From: Pseudomonas gingeri
GTDB lineage: Bacteria; Pseudomonadota; Gammaproteobacteria; Pseudomonadales; Pseudomonadaceae
NCBI RefSeq assembly: GCF_013385425.1
Contig: NZ_JACAQA010000032.1
Location: 98,357 to 162,356 of the forward strand
DNA: 64,000 bases
Reading direction: 5' to 3'
Each line of letters begins with the position of its first letter. The stretch's first letter is position 1. The notes below the pieces were generated by a model. That model saw nothing but the letters and a program-made list of their open reading frames with translations. It was not told the DNA's origin and did not search any database. Shown here piece by piece: positions 1 to 10,376 of this stretch. A program made the position numbers and the translations under genes.

Positions 1-694
1 GGCGCTCTTCGCTGACGAACAGGCGGTCCCCCAGGCGAACTTCCTGGGTGGTGCGGCGCAGGTTCAGGGTGCCGATATCGCCTTCGGTCGCCACCAGCTC
101 GCCGGTGCCGACGTCGTCGGCGTTGATCCCCAGGAACTCCTTGGTCTGCGCGTCGGTATAGACCTTGCCCTGGCGGAACAGGCCATACACCGAGTGCGCC
201 GGGTCGAACACGCCACGGGCGTAGATCCGGTCGCCCATGCCGCTGAGCACCCGCTCATTGTTGCCGGCCAGGATATACGGGGCTTTCTGGAAGTCATTGG
301 GGCTGTCGACAATGCGGTTGCTCAACAGGAACGCATTGATCTTTTCCAGCGGAATGCTCGGAATCGCCTCGGCCACCGGCGAGCGGCGCACCTGCGGCGA
401 CAGTTTCACGGTCCCCCGCGACACACCGCGATCCACGACCAATCGTGGCTGACCGTCGACGAATTGCAGCGTCAGCGTATCGCCGGGGTAGATCAGGTCC
501 GGATTCGCCACCTGGGGATTCGCGTGCCAGATTTCCGGCCACTTCCACGGCTCACTGAGAAACTTGCCGGAAATGTCCCAAAGTGTGTCACCGCGCACCA
601 CCGTATAGCGCTGTGGATAACCGTCCTTGAGTTGCACTTGCGCCTGCACGACGCCGGTAACAGCCAGCAACAGGGCGAGTAGTGTTTTCCTCAT
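1..694 (-). CDS. LysM-domain peptidoglycan-binding protein (3' end outside window)
   Basis: The reading frame is open from an ATG at 692-694 to the window edge, so only the first 231 residues are visible and the C-terminus is missing. Residues 1-18 form a Sec signal peptide (MRKT, a hydrophobic core, then VVQA), so the protein is exported. A LysM module follows at about residues 30-77 (YTVVRGDTLWDIS, then NPDLIYPGDTL), the usual glycan-binding fold. The rest is a long region without a motif I recognise. Pseudomonads carry a LysM gene divergent from def at this place, which fits. Role inferred: envelope or peptidoglycan association. A perfect DnaA box (612-620) lies in the coding sequence. Confidence 0.85.
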   Translation of the reverse strand, partial: MRKTLLALLLAVTGVVQAQVQLKDGYPQRYTVVRGDTLWDISGKFLSEPWKWPEIWHANPQVANPDLIYPGDTLTLQFVDGQPRLVVDRGVSRGTVKLSPQVRRSPVAEAIPSIPLEKINAFLLSNRIVDSPNDFQKAPYILAGNNERVLSGMGDRIYARGVFDPAHSVYGLFRQGKVYTDAQTKEFLGINADDVGTGELVATEGDIGTLNLRRTTQEVRLGDRLFVSEER

Positions 695-846
695 GCAGTG
701 AATCCCTTTATTATGTGCCTTCGCGTGAAACGCCAGAGCCCCCGCGGCTCGCTCCCAAGGAGAACGTTTTACAACGGTAGCCGATCCCACCGGGACATTT
801 CGGCAACCGTCTCTGACTTTACCTCACAAGTGCAGCAAATACGCCT

Positions 847-1353
847 ATGGCCATTTTAAACATCCTCGAATTTCCAGACCCGCGCCTGCGCACCATCGCC
901 AAACCCGTGGCCGTGGTGGACGACCAGGTGCGGCAGCTGATCGATGACATGTTTGAAACAATGTATGAAGCCCCGGGCATCGGCCTGGCGGCGACCCAGG
1001 TCAATGTGCACCAGCGCATCGTGGTCATGGACCTGAGTGAAGATCGTAGCGAACCCCGGGTGTTCATCAACCCCGAGTTCGAAACCCTGACCACCGACGT
1101 CGACCAGTACCAGGAAGGCTGCCTGTCGGTGCCGGGTTTCTATGAGAACGTCGATCGCCCGACCCAACTGCGGGTCAAGGCCCTGGACCGCGACGGCAAG
1201 CCGTTCGAGCTGGAAGCCGAGGGCCTGCTGGCGGTGTGCATCCAGCATGAGTGCGATCACCTGAACGGCAAGCTGTTCGTCGATTACCTGTCTACGCTCA
1301 AGCGCGACCGGATCAAGAAGAAACTGGAAAAGCTCCATCGCCAGAACGCCTGA
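847..1353 (+). CDS. def: Peptide deformylase
   Basis: This 168-residue protein removes the N-formyl group from nascent proteins in the cytosol. All three family motifs are present: GIGLAATQ near residue 45, EGCLSVPG near 90 (metal-ligand Cys) and QHECDHLNG near 133 (HExxDH with two metal His and the catalytic Glu). Length is normal. It lies about 140 bp upstream of fmt, which adds the formyl group that Def removes. The gap holds a REP-type repeat, so co-transcription with fmt is likely but not certain. Confidence 0.97.
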   Translation: MAILNILEFPDPRLRTIAKPVAVVDDQVRQLIDDMFETMYEAPGIGLAATQVNVHQRIVVMDLSEDRSEPRVFINPEFETLTTDVDQYQEGCLSVPGFYENVDRPTQLRVKALDRDGKPFELEAEGLLAVCIQHECDHLNGKLFVDYLSTLKRDRIKKKLEKLHRQNA

Positions 1354-1372
1354 TCCGCCCCTTCCTGTATCT

Positions 1373-1476
1373 CCTGTAGGAGCGAGCTCGCTCGCGATGG
1401 ACGTCAACGATAACGCGGGGTACCTGATACCCCGCGCTGCCCCGGCCACCCTCGCGAGCAAGCTCGCTCCTACAGT
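1373..1476. repeat. REPIN-like element: two inverted REP palindromes
   Basis: The unit at about 1375-1400 (TGTAGGAGCGAGCTCGCTCG) is answered in inverted orientation at about 1449-1475 (CTCGCGAGCAAGCTCGCTCC then TACA), with a short GC-rich spacer. This is the layout of Pseudomonas REP doublets (REPINs), which sit between genes and spread by RAYT transposases. No RAYT gene is in the window. The element fills the def-fmt gap and can fold in the transcript. Confidence 0.8.
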
Positions 1477-1495
1477 ATCCAAGCGAGTCCTTTTT

Positions 1496-2440
1496 ATGTC
1501 TGAGCCACTGCGCATCGTCTTCGCCGGCACCCCCGAATTCGCCGCCGAACACCTCAAGGCCCTGCTCGACAGCCCTTACGAGATCGTTGCGGTCTACACC
1601 CAGCCGGATCGTCCGGCGGGCCGTGGGCAAAAGCTGATGCCAAGCCCGGTCAAGCAACTCGCCCTGGAGCACGGCATTGTCGTCCTGCAACCGCCGACCC
1701 TGCGCAATGCCGAAGCCCAGGCCGAACTGGCAGCGCTCAAGCCGGACCTGCTGGTGGTGGTCGCCTACGGCCTGATCCTGCCGCAGGTGGTGCTGGATAT
1801 CCCGCGCCTGGGCTGCATCAACAGCCACGCCTCGCTGTTGCCGCGCTGGCGCGGTGCCGCGCCGATCCAGCGCGCCGTGGAAGCCGGCGATAGCGAAAGC
1901 GGCGTAACCGTGATGCGCATGGAAGCCGGGCTCGACACCGGGCCGATGCTGCTCAAGAGCGTCACCCCGATCAGCGCCGAAGACACCGGCGGCACCTTGC
2001 ACGACCGCCTGGCCGAACTCGGCCCGCCCGCCGTGCTCCAGGCCATCGCCGGTCTCGCCGCCGGGACCCTCGAAGGTGAAGTCCAGGACGACAGCCTTGC
2101 CACCTACGCCCACAAGCTGAACAAGGACGAGGCGCGCATCGACTGGAATCGTCCGGCGGTGGAGCTGGAGCGACTGATCCGCGCCTTCAACCCCTGGCCG
2201 ATCAGCCACAGCACCCTCAGTGGCGAAGCCCTGAAAGTCCTCGCCGCCAGCGTCGCCGAAGGCCAGGGCGCGCCGGGTGAAATCCTCGCCGCCAGCAAGG
2301 ACGGCCTGATCGTCGCCACCGGCACCGGTGCCCTGTGCCTGACCCGCCTGCAACTGCCCGGCGGCAAGGCGCTGAACTTCAGCGACCTGTTCAACAGCCG
2401 CCGCGAGAAGTTCGCCCTCGGTACGGTGCTCGGCCAATGA
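1496..2440 (+). CDS. fmt: Methionyl-tRNA formyltransferase
   Basis: A 314-residue enzyme that formylates initiator Met-tRNA using 10-formyl-THF. The N-terminal Rossmann domain begins MSEPLRIVFAGTPEFAA. The family segment running GLILP, then INSHASLLPRWRGAAPIQRA (about residues 90-125), holds the catalytic Asn and His. The C-terminal OB-like domain follows. I start at the ATG at 1496. An upstream in-frame ATG at 1397 would add 33 residues encoded by the REP element and is unlikely. The stop overlaps the rsmB start (ATGA), indicating translational coupling. Confidence 0.96.
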   Translation: MSEPLRIVFAGTPEFAAEHLKALLDSPYEIVAVYTQPDRPAGRGQKLMPSPVKQLALEHGIVVLQPPTLRNAEAQAELAALKPDLLVVVAYGLILPQVVLDIPRLGCINSHASLLPRWRGAAPIQRAVEAGDSESGVTVMRMEAGLDTGPMLLKSVTPISAEDTGGTLHDRLAELGPPAVLQAIAGLAAGTLEGEVQDDSLATYAHKLNKDEARIDWNRPAVELERLIRAFNPWPISHSTLSGEALKVLAASVAEGQGAPGEILAASKDGLIVATGTGALCLTRLQLPGGKALNFSDLFNSRREKFALGTVLGQ

Positions 2441-3747
2441 ACCCGCGTCTGGCCGCCGCCAAGGCACTCACCGCCGTCCTCAACGGCAAGGCCTCGCTCA
2501 ACAGCTCGTTGCCGCTGCAACTGGACAAGGTCGAGGCCCGTGATCGCGGCCTGACCCAGGACCTGGCGTTCGGCACCGCGCGCTGGCAGCCACGCCTCTC
2601 GGCGCTGGCGGCCAAGCTGCTGCAAAAACCCTTCAAGGCCGCCGACGCCGACGTCGAAGCCCTGCTGCTGGTCGGCCTCTATCAACTGCTCTACACCCGC
2701 GTTCCGGCCCACGCCGCCATCGGCGAAACCGTCGGTTGCGCCGAAAAGCTGAAAAAGCCCTGGGCCAAGGCCTTGATCAATGCCGTGCTGCGCCGCGCCC
2801 AGCGGGAAGGCGAGGCGCTGCTCGCCGAGCTGGAACATGACCCGGTGGTCCGTACCGCCCACCCGCGCTGGCTGCAAAAATCCCTCAAGGCCTTCTGGCC
2901 CGAACACTGGGAAGCCATCTGCGCGGCGAACAACGCCCATCCGCCGATGATCCTGCGGGTCAATCGCCGCCATCACTCGCGCGATGCCTACCTCAAGCTG
3001 CTGGGCGACGCCGGGGTCATCGCCCACGCGTGCGTCTACAGCCCGGACGGCATCGTGCTGGAAGAGGCCTGTGACGTACGCAACCTGCCCGGCTTCAATG
3101 AAGGCTGGATCAGCGTCCAGGACGAAGCCGCGCAACTGGCCGCCGACCTGCTGGACCTGGCCCCCGGCCAACGGGTGCTCGACGCCTGCTGCGCCCCCGG
3201 CGGCAAGACCTGCCATATCCTCGAAGTCCAGCCACAACTGGCCGGCGTGCTCGCCGTGGACCTGGAGGCCAAGCGCCTGGTGCGGGTACGCGAGAACCTC
3301 GCGCGCCTCGGCCTGGACGCCGAACTGATCGCCGCCGACGGCCGTGATGTCGCCACCTGGTGGGACGGCAAGCCGTTCCAGCGCATCCTGCTGGATGCCC
3401 CGTGCTCGGCCACCGGCGTGATCCGCCGCCATCCGGACATCAAGCTGACCCGCCAACCCGACGACATCGCCGCCCTGGCCGCCTTGCAAGGCGAGCTGCT
3501 GGACGCGATGTGGACGACCCTGGAAGTCGGCGGCATCCTGCTCTACGCCACCTGCTCGACCCTGCCGACCGAGAACACCGAAGTGATCGAGGCGTTTCTC
3601 GCCCGCACCTCCGGTGCCCGTGAACTGGATATCGCCGGGGACTTCGGCCTCAAGCAGCCCCACGGTCGCCAGTTGCTGGCCCAGCAAGGCGGACACGACG
3701 GTTTCTACTACGCCAAGCTGATCAAGATCGCCGCCGCGCGCGGCTGA
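2437..3747 (+). CDS. rsmB: 16S rRNA (cytosine-967-C5)-methyltransferase
   Basis: A 436-residue enzyme that makes m5C967 in 16S rRNA. The N-terminal NusB-like RNA-binding domain spans about residues 1-140. The catalytic domain has the SAM motif DACCAPGGKT and two cysteine motifs, DAPCSATGVIRRHPDIK and YATCSTLPTEN, which carry the release and nucleophile Cys of the NOL1/NOP2/Sun family. The start at 2437 overlaps the fmt stop by four bases. An earlier in-frame ATG at 2335 lies inside fmt and is rejected. trkA follows after 22 bp. Confidence 0.96.
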   Translation: MNPRLAAAKALTAVLNGKASLNSSLPLQLDKVEARDRGLTQDLAFGTARWQPRLSALAAKLLQKPFKAADADVEALLLVGLYQLLYTRVPAHAAIGETVGCAEKLKKPWAKALINAVLRRAQREGEALLAELEHDPVVRTAHPRWLQKSLKAFWPEHWEAICAANNAHPPMILRVNRRHHSRDAYLKLLGDAGVIAHACVYSPDGIVLEEACDVRNLPGFNEGWISVQDEAAQLAADLLDLAPGQRVLDACCAPGGKTCHILEVQPQLAGVLAVDLEAKRLVRVRENLARLGLDAELIAADGRDVATWWDGKPFQRILLDAPCSATGVIRRHPDIKLTRQPDDIAALAALQGELLDAMWTTLEVGGILLYATCSTLPTENTEVIEAFLARTSGARELDIAGDFGLKQPHGRQLLAQQGGHDGFYYAKLIKIAAARG

Positions 3748-3769
3748 GCCGGGACAACGGAGCGACCCG

Positions 3770-5143
3770 ATGAAAATCATCATCCTCGGTGCCGGCCAGG
3801 TCGGCGGCACCCTGGCCGAACACCTGGCCAGCGAAGCCAACGACATCACCGTGGTCGACACCGACGGCGAGCGCCTGCGCGACCTCGGCGACCGCCTGGA
3901 CATCCGCACCGTGCAGGGCCGCGCCTCGTTTCCGACCATCCTGCGCCAGGCCGGCGCGGATGACGCCGACATGCTGGTGGCGGTGACCAACAGCGACGAA
4001 ACCAATATGGTCGCCTGCCAGGTCGCCCACACCCTGTTCCACACCCCGACCAAGATCGCCCGGGTCCGCGAGGCGGCCTACCTGACCCGCGCCGGGCTGT
4101 TCGACAACGACGCGATTCCGGTGGATGTGCTGATCAGCCCGGAGCAGGTGGTCACCCACTACATCAAGCGCCTGATCGAACACCCGGGGGCCTTGCAGGT
4201 GATCGACTTCGCCGAAGGCAAGGCCCAGTTGGTTGCGGTCAAGGCCTACTACGGCGGGCCGCTGGTGGGGCAACAACTTCGCCAGTTGCGCGAACGCATG
4301 CCCAACGTCGACACCCGGGTGGCGGCGATCTTCCGCCGCGACCGGCCGATCATGCCCCGTGGCGACACGGTGATCGAAGCCGACGACGAAGTGTTTTTCA
4401 TCGCCGCCAAGGCCCATATCCGCGCCGTGATGGGCGAAATGCGCCGTCTCGACGAGCGCTACAAGCGCATTGTTATCGCTGGCGGCGGGCAGATCGGCGA
4501 ACGGCTGGCCGAAGCCATCGAAAGCCGTTACCAGGTCAAGATCATCGAGAAAAACCCGGCCCGTTGCCGCCACCTCTCGGACAGCCTGGACAGCACCGTG
4601 GTGCTGCAAGGCAGCGCCTCGGACCGCGACCTGCTGCTGGAAGAGAACATTGCCGACACCGATGTGTTCCTGGCCCTGACCAACGACGATGAAGCCAACA
4701 TCATGTCGTCGCTGCTGGCCAAGCGTCTGGGGGCGAAGAAGGTCATGACCCTGATCAACAACCCGGCCTATGTCGACCTGGTCCAGGGCGGCGAGATCGA
4801 TATCGCCATCAGCCCGCAACTGGCGACCATCGGCACGTTACTGGCCCATGTGCGCCGGGGCGATATCGTCAGCGTGCACTCACTCAGGCGCGGGGCGGCG
4901 GAAGCCATCGAGGCGATTGCCCATGGCGATGCGAAGTCGAGCAAGGTGGTGGGCCGGGCCATCGCCGATATCGCCTTGCCGCCGGGGGCGACCATTGGCG
5001 CGATCATTCGCGACGAAGAGGTGCTGATCGCCCACGATGCCACGGTGATCCAGGCGGGCGACCATGTCATCCTGTTCCTTGTGGATAAAAAACAGATCCG
5101 CGATGTGGAAAAGCTGTTTCATGTCGGCCTGAGCTTTTTCTGA
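3770..5143 (+). CDS. trkA: Trk system K+ uptake regulatory protein TrkA
   Basis: A 457-residue cytosolic gating subunit of the Trk/Ktr K+ channel-transporter. Two tandem RCK units are visible, each a Rossmann NAD(H)-binding fold (GAGQVGG at 7-13 and GGGQIGE at 238-244, each followed by an acidic end of beta-2) plus a C-terminal TrkA_C subdomain. The membrane partner (TrkH/TrkG) is not in the window, as is usual in Pseudomonas. A Shine-Dalgarno-like GGAGCG lies upstream of the ATG. A perfect DnaA box lies in the coding sequence at 5080-5088. Confidence 0.96.
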   Translation: MKIIILGAGQVGGTLAEHLASEANDITVVDTDGERLRDLGDRLDIRTVQGRASFPTILRQAGADDADMLVAVTNSDETNMVACQVAHTLFHTPTKIARVREAAYLTRAGLFDNDAIPVDVLISPEQVVTHYIKRLIEHPGALQVIDFAEGKAQLVAVKAYYGGPLVGQQLRQLRERMPNVDTRVAAIFRRDRPIMPRGDTVIEADDEVFFIAAKAHIRAVMGEMRRLDERYKRIVIAGGGQIGERLAEAIESRYQVKIIEKNPARCRHLSDSLDSTVVLQGSASDRDLLLEENIADTDVFLALTNDDEANIMSSLLAKRLGAKKVMTLINNPAYVDLVQGGEIDIAISPQLATIGTLLAHVRRGDIVSVHSLRRGAAEAIEAIAHGDAKSSKVVGRAIADIALPPGATIGAIIRDEEVLIAHDATVIQAGDHVILFLVDKKQIRDVEKLFHVGLSFF

Positions 5144-5161
5144 CCCATACCGAGGATCACC

Positions 5162-5485
5162 ATGCTCGAATCACTGGAAAAAATGCTCGCCAAGGGTGTG
5201 GATAACTCGCTGCTGCGCTTCGGCCTCGGCAAGGGTTACCTGGACCTCGGGGAAAACACCAAGGCCGCCGAACACCTGCAACGCTGCGTCGGTTTCGACC
5301 CGAAATACTCCGCCGCCTGGAAACTGCTGGGCAAGGCGCATCAGGCCGCGGGCGACAATGCCGCCGCCAGAGAAGCGTGGGAACAGGGACTGGAAGCTGC
5401 CCGCGCCCATGGCGACAAGCAGGCGGAAAAGGAAATGACGGTGTTTCTGAAAAAGCTCGAAAAAGCCGCGCTCAAAGATCAATAA
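5162..5485 (+). CDS. Small tetratricopeptide-repeat protein
   Basis: A 107-residue, all-helical soluble protein with about two TPR units (LRFGLGKGYLDLGENTKAAE, then AAWKLLGKAHQAAGDNAAAR) and a charged C-terminal helix. TPRs mediate protein contacts; no partner can be read from the sequence. It follows trkA by 18 bp behind a GAGGATC ribosome site, so it is probably the last gene of the fmt-rsmB-trkA unit. Its last 14 bases overlap the 3' end of the convergent PilZ gene. A DnaA box lies near its start (5197-5205). Confidence 0.85.
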   Translation: MLESLEKMLAKGVDNSLLRFGLGKGYLDLGENTKAAEHLQRCVGFDPKYSAAWKLLGKAHQAAGDNAAAREAWEQGLEAARAHGDKQAEKEMTVFLKKLEKAALKDQ

Positions 5486-5717
5486 AGCGCAGGCCGATGC
5501 CGTCGGCGTCGACCCGGACCACTTCCATCCGAATCCGCGGCGCCACTGCGGGCAGACCCTGCACCTGGCCATAGACCACCGCGCCGGTGGTCAGGCGCGA
5601 CAAGCTCGGGTGCGTCACATACACACCTTTACTGGATAGATTGCGCGTGTGCCCCAGGCACTCGCCGATGCTGGGGTGTTGGATCTTGATGCGTAGAGAA
5701 TTCTTGTTATTGGACAT
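5472..5717 (-). CDS. Short PilZ-domain protein
   Basis: An 81-residue protein that is little more than one PilZ beta-barrel. The NxSxxG half of the c-di-GMP motif is present (N26, S28, G31 in NLSSKGVYV). The RxxxR half is incomplete: R9 is followed at the fifth position by Gln (RIKIQ). It may bind c-di-GMP weakly, as a dimer, or not at all. It overlaps the convergent TPR gene by 14 bp. The start is the ATG at 5717. Role inferred as a c-di-GMP-linked adaptor only. Confidence 0.8.
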   Translation of the reverse strand: MSNNKNSLRIKIQHPSIGECLGHTRNLSSKGVYVTHPSLSRLTTGAVVYGQVQGLPAVAPRIRMEVVRVDADGIGLRFIDL

Positions 5718-5737
5718 CTACTGCGTCCTGAAAATAC

Positions 5738-5776
5738 ATCTGTGGATAAATCCCCGTCGCTGACTTATCCACAGAT
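5738..5776. promoter_or_regulatory. Inverted pair of perfect DnaA boxes
   Basis: ATCTGTGGATAA (5738-5749) and TTATCCACAGAT (5765-5776) form a perfect 12-bp inverted repeat with a 15-bp spacer. Each arm contains a consensus DnaA box. The pair lies upstream of the PilZ start and just past the 3' end of the acyltransferase gene. It could bind DnaA or fold as a hairpin. Confidence 0.6.
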
Positions 5777-5791
5777 CATGCCAATCCTGTT

Positions 5792-6679
5792 TCAATACCA
5801 GCGCTTCTCACCCGCCGGACGTCGGCGAAAGCGCTTCATGCTCCACATGTACTGGTCCGGATAAGCCCGCACATAACGCGCCACCACCTGGCTCATGGCG
5901 GCCACGGAGGTCTCTGTATCGGTGCTGTACATGGCTTCGGGCGCAGCTTCGAGGATCACCTTGAAACCCGAACCGTCAGGCAAGCGCAGCGCGTGGAGGA
6001 ACACCCCCACCGCCTTGCCGCCGGCAAGCATATTGGGCACGAACTTGCTGGTCAGCGCCGTGGTGCCAAGGAAAGGCACGAATACCCCGGCGGATTCGGC
6101 CGGTTCCGGGTCAGCGGGAATGCCCACCGCACCACCTTTGCGCACTTCCTTGATCACGCTGAGGATGCCTTCCTTGGTGGAGGCGGCCACCCGGTTGCCC
6201 AACTGCACCCGCTGCTTGCGCAACAGTTCGTCCACCGCCTTGAGCTTGGGCGGACGGTAGAAAATGATCGGCTTGCACTGGCTGCAATAGAAGTGATTGA
6301 GCACTTCCCAGTTGCCCAGGTGGCTGGTGATGCCGACCACGCCCTTGCCCGAGGCCAGGGCCTCCTTGAGGATGTCCAGGCCTTCGACTTCACGGACCCG
6401 CTCCATCGAGCGATGGGCCGGCCAGATCCAGGCACAGGCGCTTTCGGTAAAGGACTTGCCGATGCCCATCAGGCTGCGACCGACCAACTGCTCGCGGGCC
6501 ACCGGGTCGAGCTCCGGAAAACATTTCGCCAGGTTGATCCGCACCACGTCGCGGGAACGATTGGGCAGCTTCCACATCAGCCAGCCGATGGCCGCACCCA
6601 CCCGTTGCACAGCGCACCAGGGCAGCAGGGCAAACAACCGCAACGCCCCCACCAGCATGGCGCCTTTAAACTTGTCCAC
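5792..6679 (-). CDS. Lipid A acyltransferase of the LpxL/LpxM (HtrB) family
   Basis: A 295-residue inner-membrane acyltransferase, probably transferring a secondary (laurate-type) acyl chain to lipid A. There is an N-terminal hydrophobic anchor (residues 7-37), then the HX4E catalytic motif HLGNWE (H120, E125). Further family blocks are FYRPPKLKAVDELL and a D-P-E region around residue 190. Pseudomonas has more than one HtrB paralogue and the acyl position cannot be told from sequence. It is followed by tag on the same strand after a short gap. Confidence 0.9.
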   Translation of the reverse strand: MDKFKGAMLVGALRLFALLPWCAVQRVGAAIGWLMWKLPNRSRDVVRINLAKCFPELDPVAREQLVGRSLMGIGKSFTESACAWIWPAHRSMERVREVEGLDILKEALASGKGVVGITSHLGNWEVLNHFYCSQCKPIIFYRPPKLKAVDELLRKQRVQLGNRVAASTKEGILSVIKEVRKGGAVGIPADPEPAESAGVFVPFLGTTALTSKFVPNMLAGGKAVGVFLHALRLPDGSGFKVILEAAPEAMYSTDTETSVAAMSQVVARYVRAYPDQYMWSMKRFRRRPAGEKRWY

Positions 6680-6717
6680 AGGCCACTCCTGTCGTGATCG
6701 AGCTTGTTATCAGCCGA

Positions 6718-7281
6718 CTATTGTAACCGTGGTGCGGCCAATGTGGCGTAGCGATCACAATCGGTGGTGTGGTCCATGACCATGCCCGAGGCCTGCATGA
6801 AGGCGTAGCAGATGGTCGGGCCGACAAATTTGAAGCCGAGTTTCTTCAGCGCCTTGCTCATGGCCTCGGCCTCGGGCGTGGCGGCCGGGACCTCGCCGCG
6901 CACCTGGAAATGATTGATCTTCTGCACCCCGCCGACAAAGGACCAGAGCAGCGCCACCGGGTCCTCCAGCGTCAGCCAGACCTGCGCATTGCGCCGCGCG
7001 GCATTGAGTTTCAAGCGATTACGGATAATTCCGGGATCGAGCATCAGTTGCTCGATATCGGCGTCGCCCATGGCCGCGACTTTGTGCACATCGAAACCGA
7101 ACAGCACCTTCCGATAGTGCTCGCGTTTCTTCAGGATGGTGATCCACGACAAACCGGCCTGGAACCCTTCGAGCAAAAGCAACTCGAACAGACGCTGCCC
7201 ATCGTGCAGCGGCACGCCCCACTCCTGATCGTGATAGGCCATGTACAAAGGATCGTCGTTGCACCAAAAGCAGCGTGGCAT
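6718..7281 (-). CDS. tag: DNA-3-methyladenine glycosylase I
   Basis: A 187-residue base-excision repair enzyme that releases 3-methyladenine from alkylated DNA. The Zn-snap residues of the Tag family are visible: C4 and H17 at the N-terminus (MPRCFWC, YHDQEWG) and H171 and C175 near the C-terminus (DHTTDC). The family segment EGFQAGLSWITILKKRE is present. I start at the ATG at 7279-7281. The frame stays open much further upstream, but that stretch runs antisense to glyQ and does not belong to the family. Confidence 0.96.
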   Translation of the reverse strand: MPRCFWCNDDPLYMAYHDQEWGVPLHDGQRLFELLLLEGFQAGLSWITILKKREHYRKVLFGFDVHKVAAMGDADIEQLMLDPGIIRNRLKLNAARRNAQVWLTLEDPVALLWSFVGGVQKINHFQVRGEVPAATPEAEAMSKALKKLGFKFVGPTICYAFMQASGMVMDHTTDCDRYATLAAPRLQ

Positions 7282-7362
7282 AAGGCTCCAGGGGGCGTGC
7301 GCGTGGCCGAATCGGGTATACTCCCGCCTTTTGAATCGCAGCCCAAGTAACAGGTGAATTTC

Positions 7363-8312
<950 letters not shown>

Positions 8313-8316
<4 letters not shown>

Positions 8317-10367
8317 GTGCTCAAGATTTTCTGGTTGAACTGGGCACGGAAGAGCTGCCACCCAAGGCCCTCAATACCCTGGCCGAGGCCTTTCTCGCCG
8401 GTATCGAAAAGGGCCTGCAAAGCGCCGGCCTGAGCTTCGAAAGCAAGCAGGTCTATGCCGCGCCACGCCGCCTGGCCGTACTGCTGACCCAGCTGCAAAC
8501 CCAGCAGCCGGACCGCAGCATCAACCTCGACGGGCCGCCACGCCAGGCCGCCTTCGACGCCGAAGGCAACCCGACCCAGGCCGCCCTGGGTTTTGCCAAG
8601 AAATGCGGCGTGGAACTGAGCGAAATCGACCAGAGCGGGCCGAAGCTGCGCTACACCCAGAGCATCCAGGGCAAGCCGACCGCCAGCCTGCTGCCGACCA
8701 TCGTCGAGGATTCGCTGAATGACCTGCCGATTCCCAAGCGCATGCGCTGGGCCGCGCGCAAGGAAGAGTTCGTGCGTCCGACCCAATGGCTGGTGATGCT
8801 GCTCGGTGACCAGGTCATCGACTGCACCATCCTCGCCCAGAAAGCCGGTCGCGACTCCCGTGGTCACCGCTTCCATCACCCGCAAAGCGTGCGCATCACC
8901 TCGCCGGCCAACTACCTGAGCGACCTGCGCGCCGCCTATGTGCTGGCTGACGCTACAGAACGTCGCGAGCTGATCAGCCAACGCACCACCGAGCTGGCGA
9001 CCCAGCAGGAAGGCACGGCGATCATGCCGGCGGACCTGCTCGACGAAGTCAGCGCCCTGGTCGAATGGCCGGTGCCGCTGGTGTGCTCCTTCGAGGAACG
9101 TTTCCTCGACGTGCCGCAAGAAGCCCTGATCACCACCATGCAGGACAACCAGAAGTACTTCTGCCTGCTGGACGTCGACGGCAAGCTGCTGCCGCGTTTC
9201 ATCACCGTCGCCAACATCGAGAGCAAGGACCCGCAACAGATCATCGCCGGTAACGAGAAAGTCGTTCGCCCGCGCCTGACCGACGCCGAGTTCTTCTTCA
9301 AGCAGGACAAGAAGCAGAAGCTCGAGCAGTTCAACCTGCGTCTGCAGAACGTGGTGTTCCAGGAAAAACTGGGCAGCGTCTACGACAAGGCCGAACGTGT
9401 CTCCAAGCTGGCCGCTTTCATCGCCCCACGTATCGGCGGCGACGCCCAGCGCGCGGCCCGTGCCGGCCTGCTGTCGAAATGCGACCTGGCCACCGAGATG
9501 GTCGGCGAGTTCCCGGAGATGCAAGGTGTCGCCGGTTACTACTACGCCCTCAATGACGGCGAGCCGCAAGACGTGGCCCTGGCCCTGAACGAACAGTACA
9601 TGCCCCGCGGTGCCGGCGCCGAACTGCCGGGCACCCTGACCGGTGCGGCAGTGGCGATTGCCGACAAGCTCGACACCCTGGTCGGGATCTTCGGCATCGG
9701 CATGCTGCCCACCGGTAGCAAGGACCCGTATGCCCTGCGTCGCGCCGCCCTCGGCGTGCTGCGCATCCTGATCGACAAGAAGCTGGACCTCGACCTGATC
9801 GAGACCGTGGAATTCGCGGTCAAGGCCTTCGGTGCCCGGGTCAAGGCCGCCGGCCTGGCCGACCAAGTGCTGGAGTTCATCTTCGACCGTCTGCGTGCCC
9901 GTTATGAAGACGAAGGCGTGGACGTGGCGACCTACCTGTCGGTCCGTGCCCTCAAGCCGGGTTCGGCGCTGGACTTCGACCAACGCGTCCAAGCTGTGCA
10001 GAAATTCCGCCAGTTGCCGGAAGCGGCTGCCCTGGCAGCGGTGAACAAGCGTGTATCGAACCTGCTGAGCAAGGCCGAAGGCAGCATCCCGAGCACCGTG
10101 GAAGCCAAGTACTTCGACAACGCCAACGAGTTCTCGCTGTACGCGGCGATCCAACAGGCGGACCAGGCGGTCCAGCCGATGGCCGCGGCGCGTCAGTACA
10201 ACGAATCCCTGGCACGCCTGGCCGCCCTGCGCGAGCCGGTGGATGCGTTCTTCGAAGCGGTGATGGTCAATGCCGAGGACGCCAAGGTCCGCGCCAACCG
10301 TTATGCGCTGCTGGCGCGTCTGCGAGGCCTGTTCCTGGGTGTCGCCGATATTTCGCTGCTGGGCTGA
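8313..10367 (+). CDS. glyS: Glycyl-tRNA synthetase beta subunit
   Basis: A 684-residue partner of GlyQ, needed for tRNA-Gly recognition and activity of the alpha2beta2 synthetase. The start reads [20 protein letters not shown], and conserved blocks include MQDNQKYFCLLD and AGLLSKCDLATEMVGEFPE (the HD-like region). The C-terminal anticodon-binding-like domain follows from about residue 560. Length is normal. It overlaps glyQ by four bases and is followed by gmhB after 9 bp, suggesting one transcript. Confidence 0.97.
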
Positions 10368-10376
10368 GGGCGCGTC

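Noticed and set aside
1397..1495. Longer fmt start adding 33 residues
   Set aside because: The extra codons come from a REP element and do not fit the family N-terminus.
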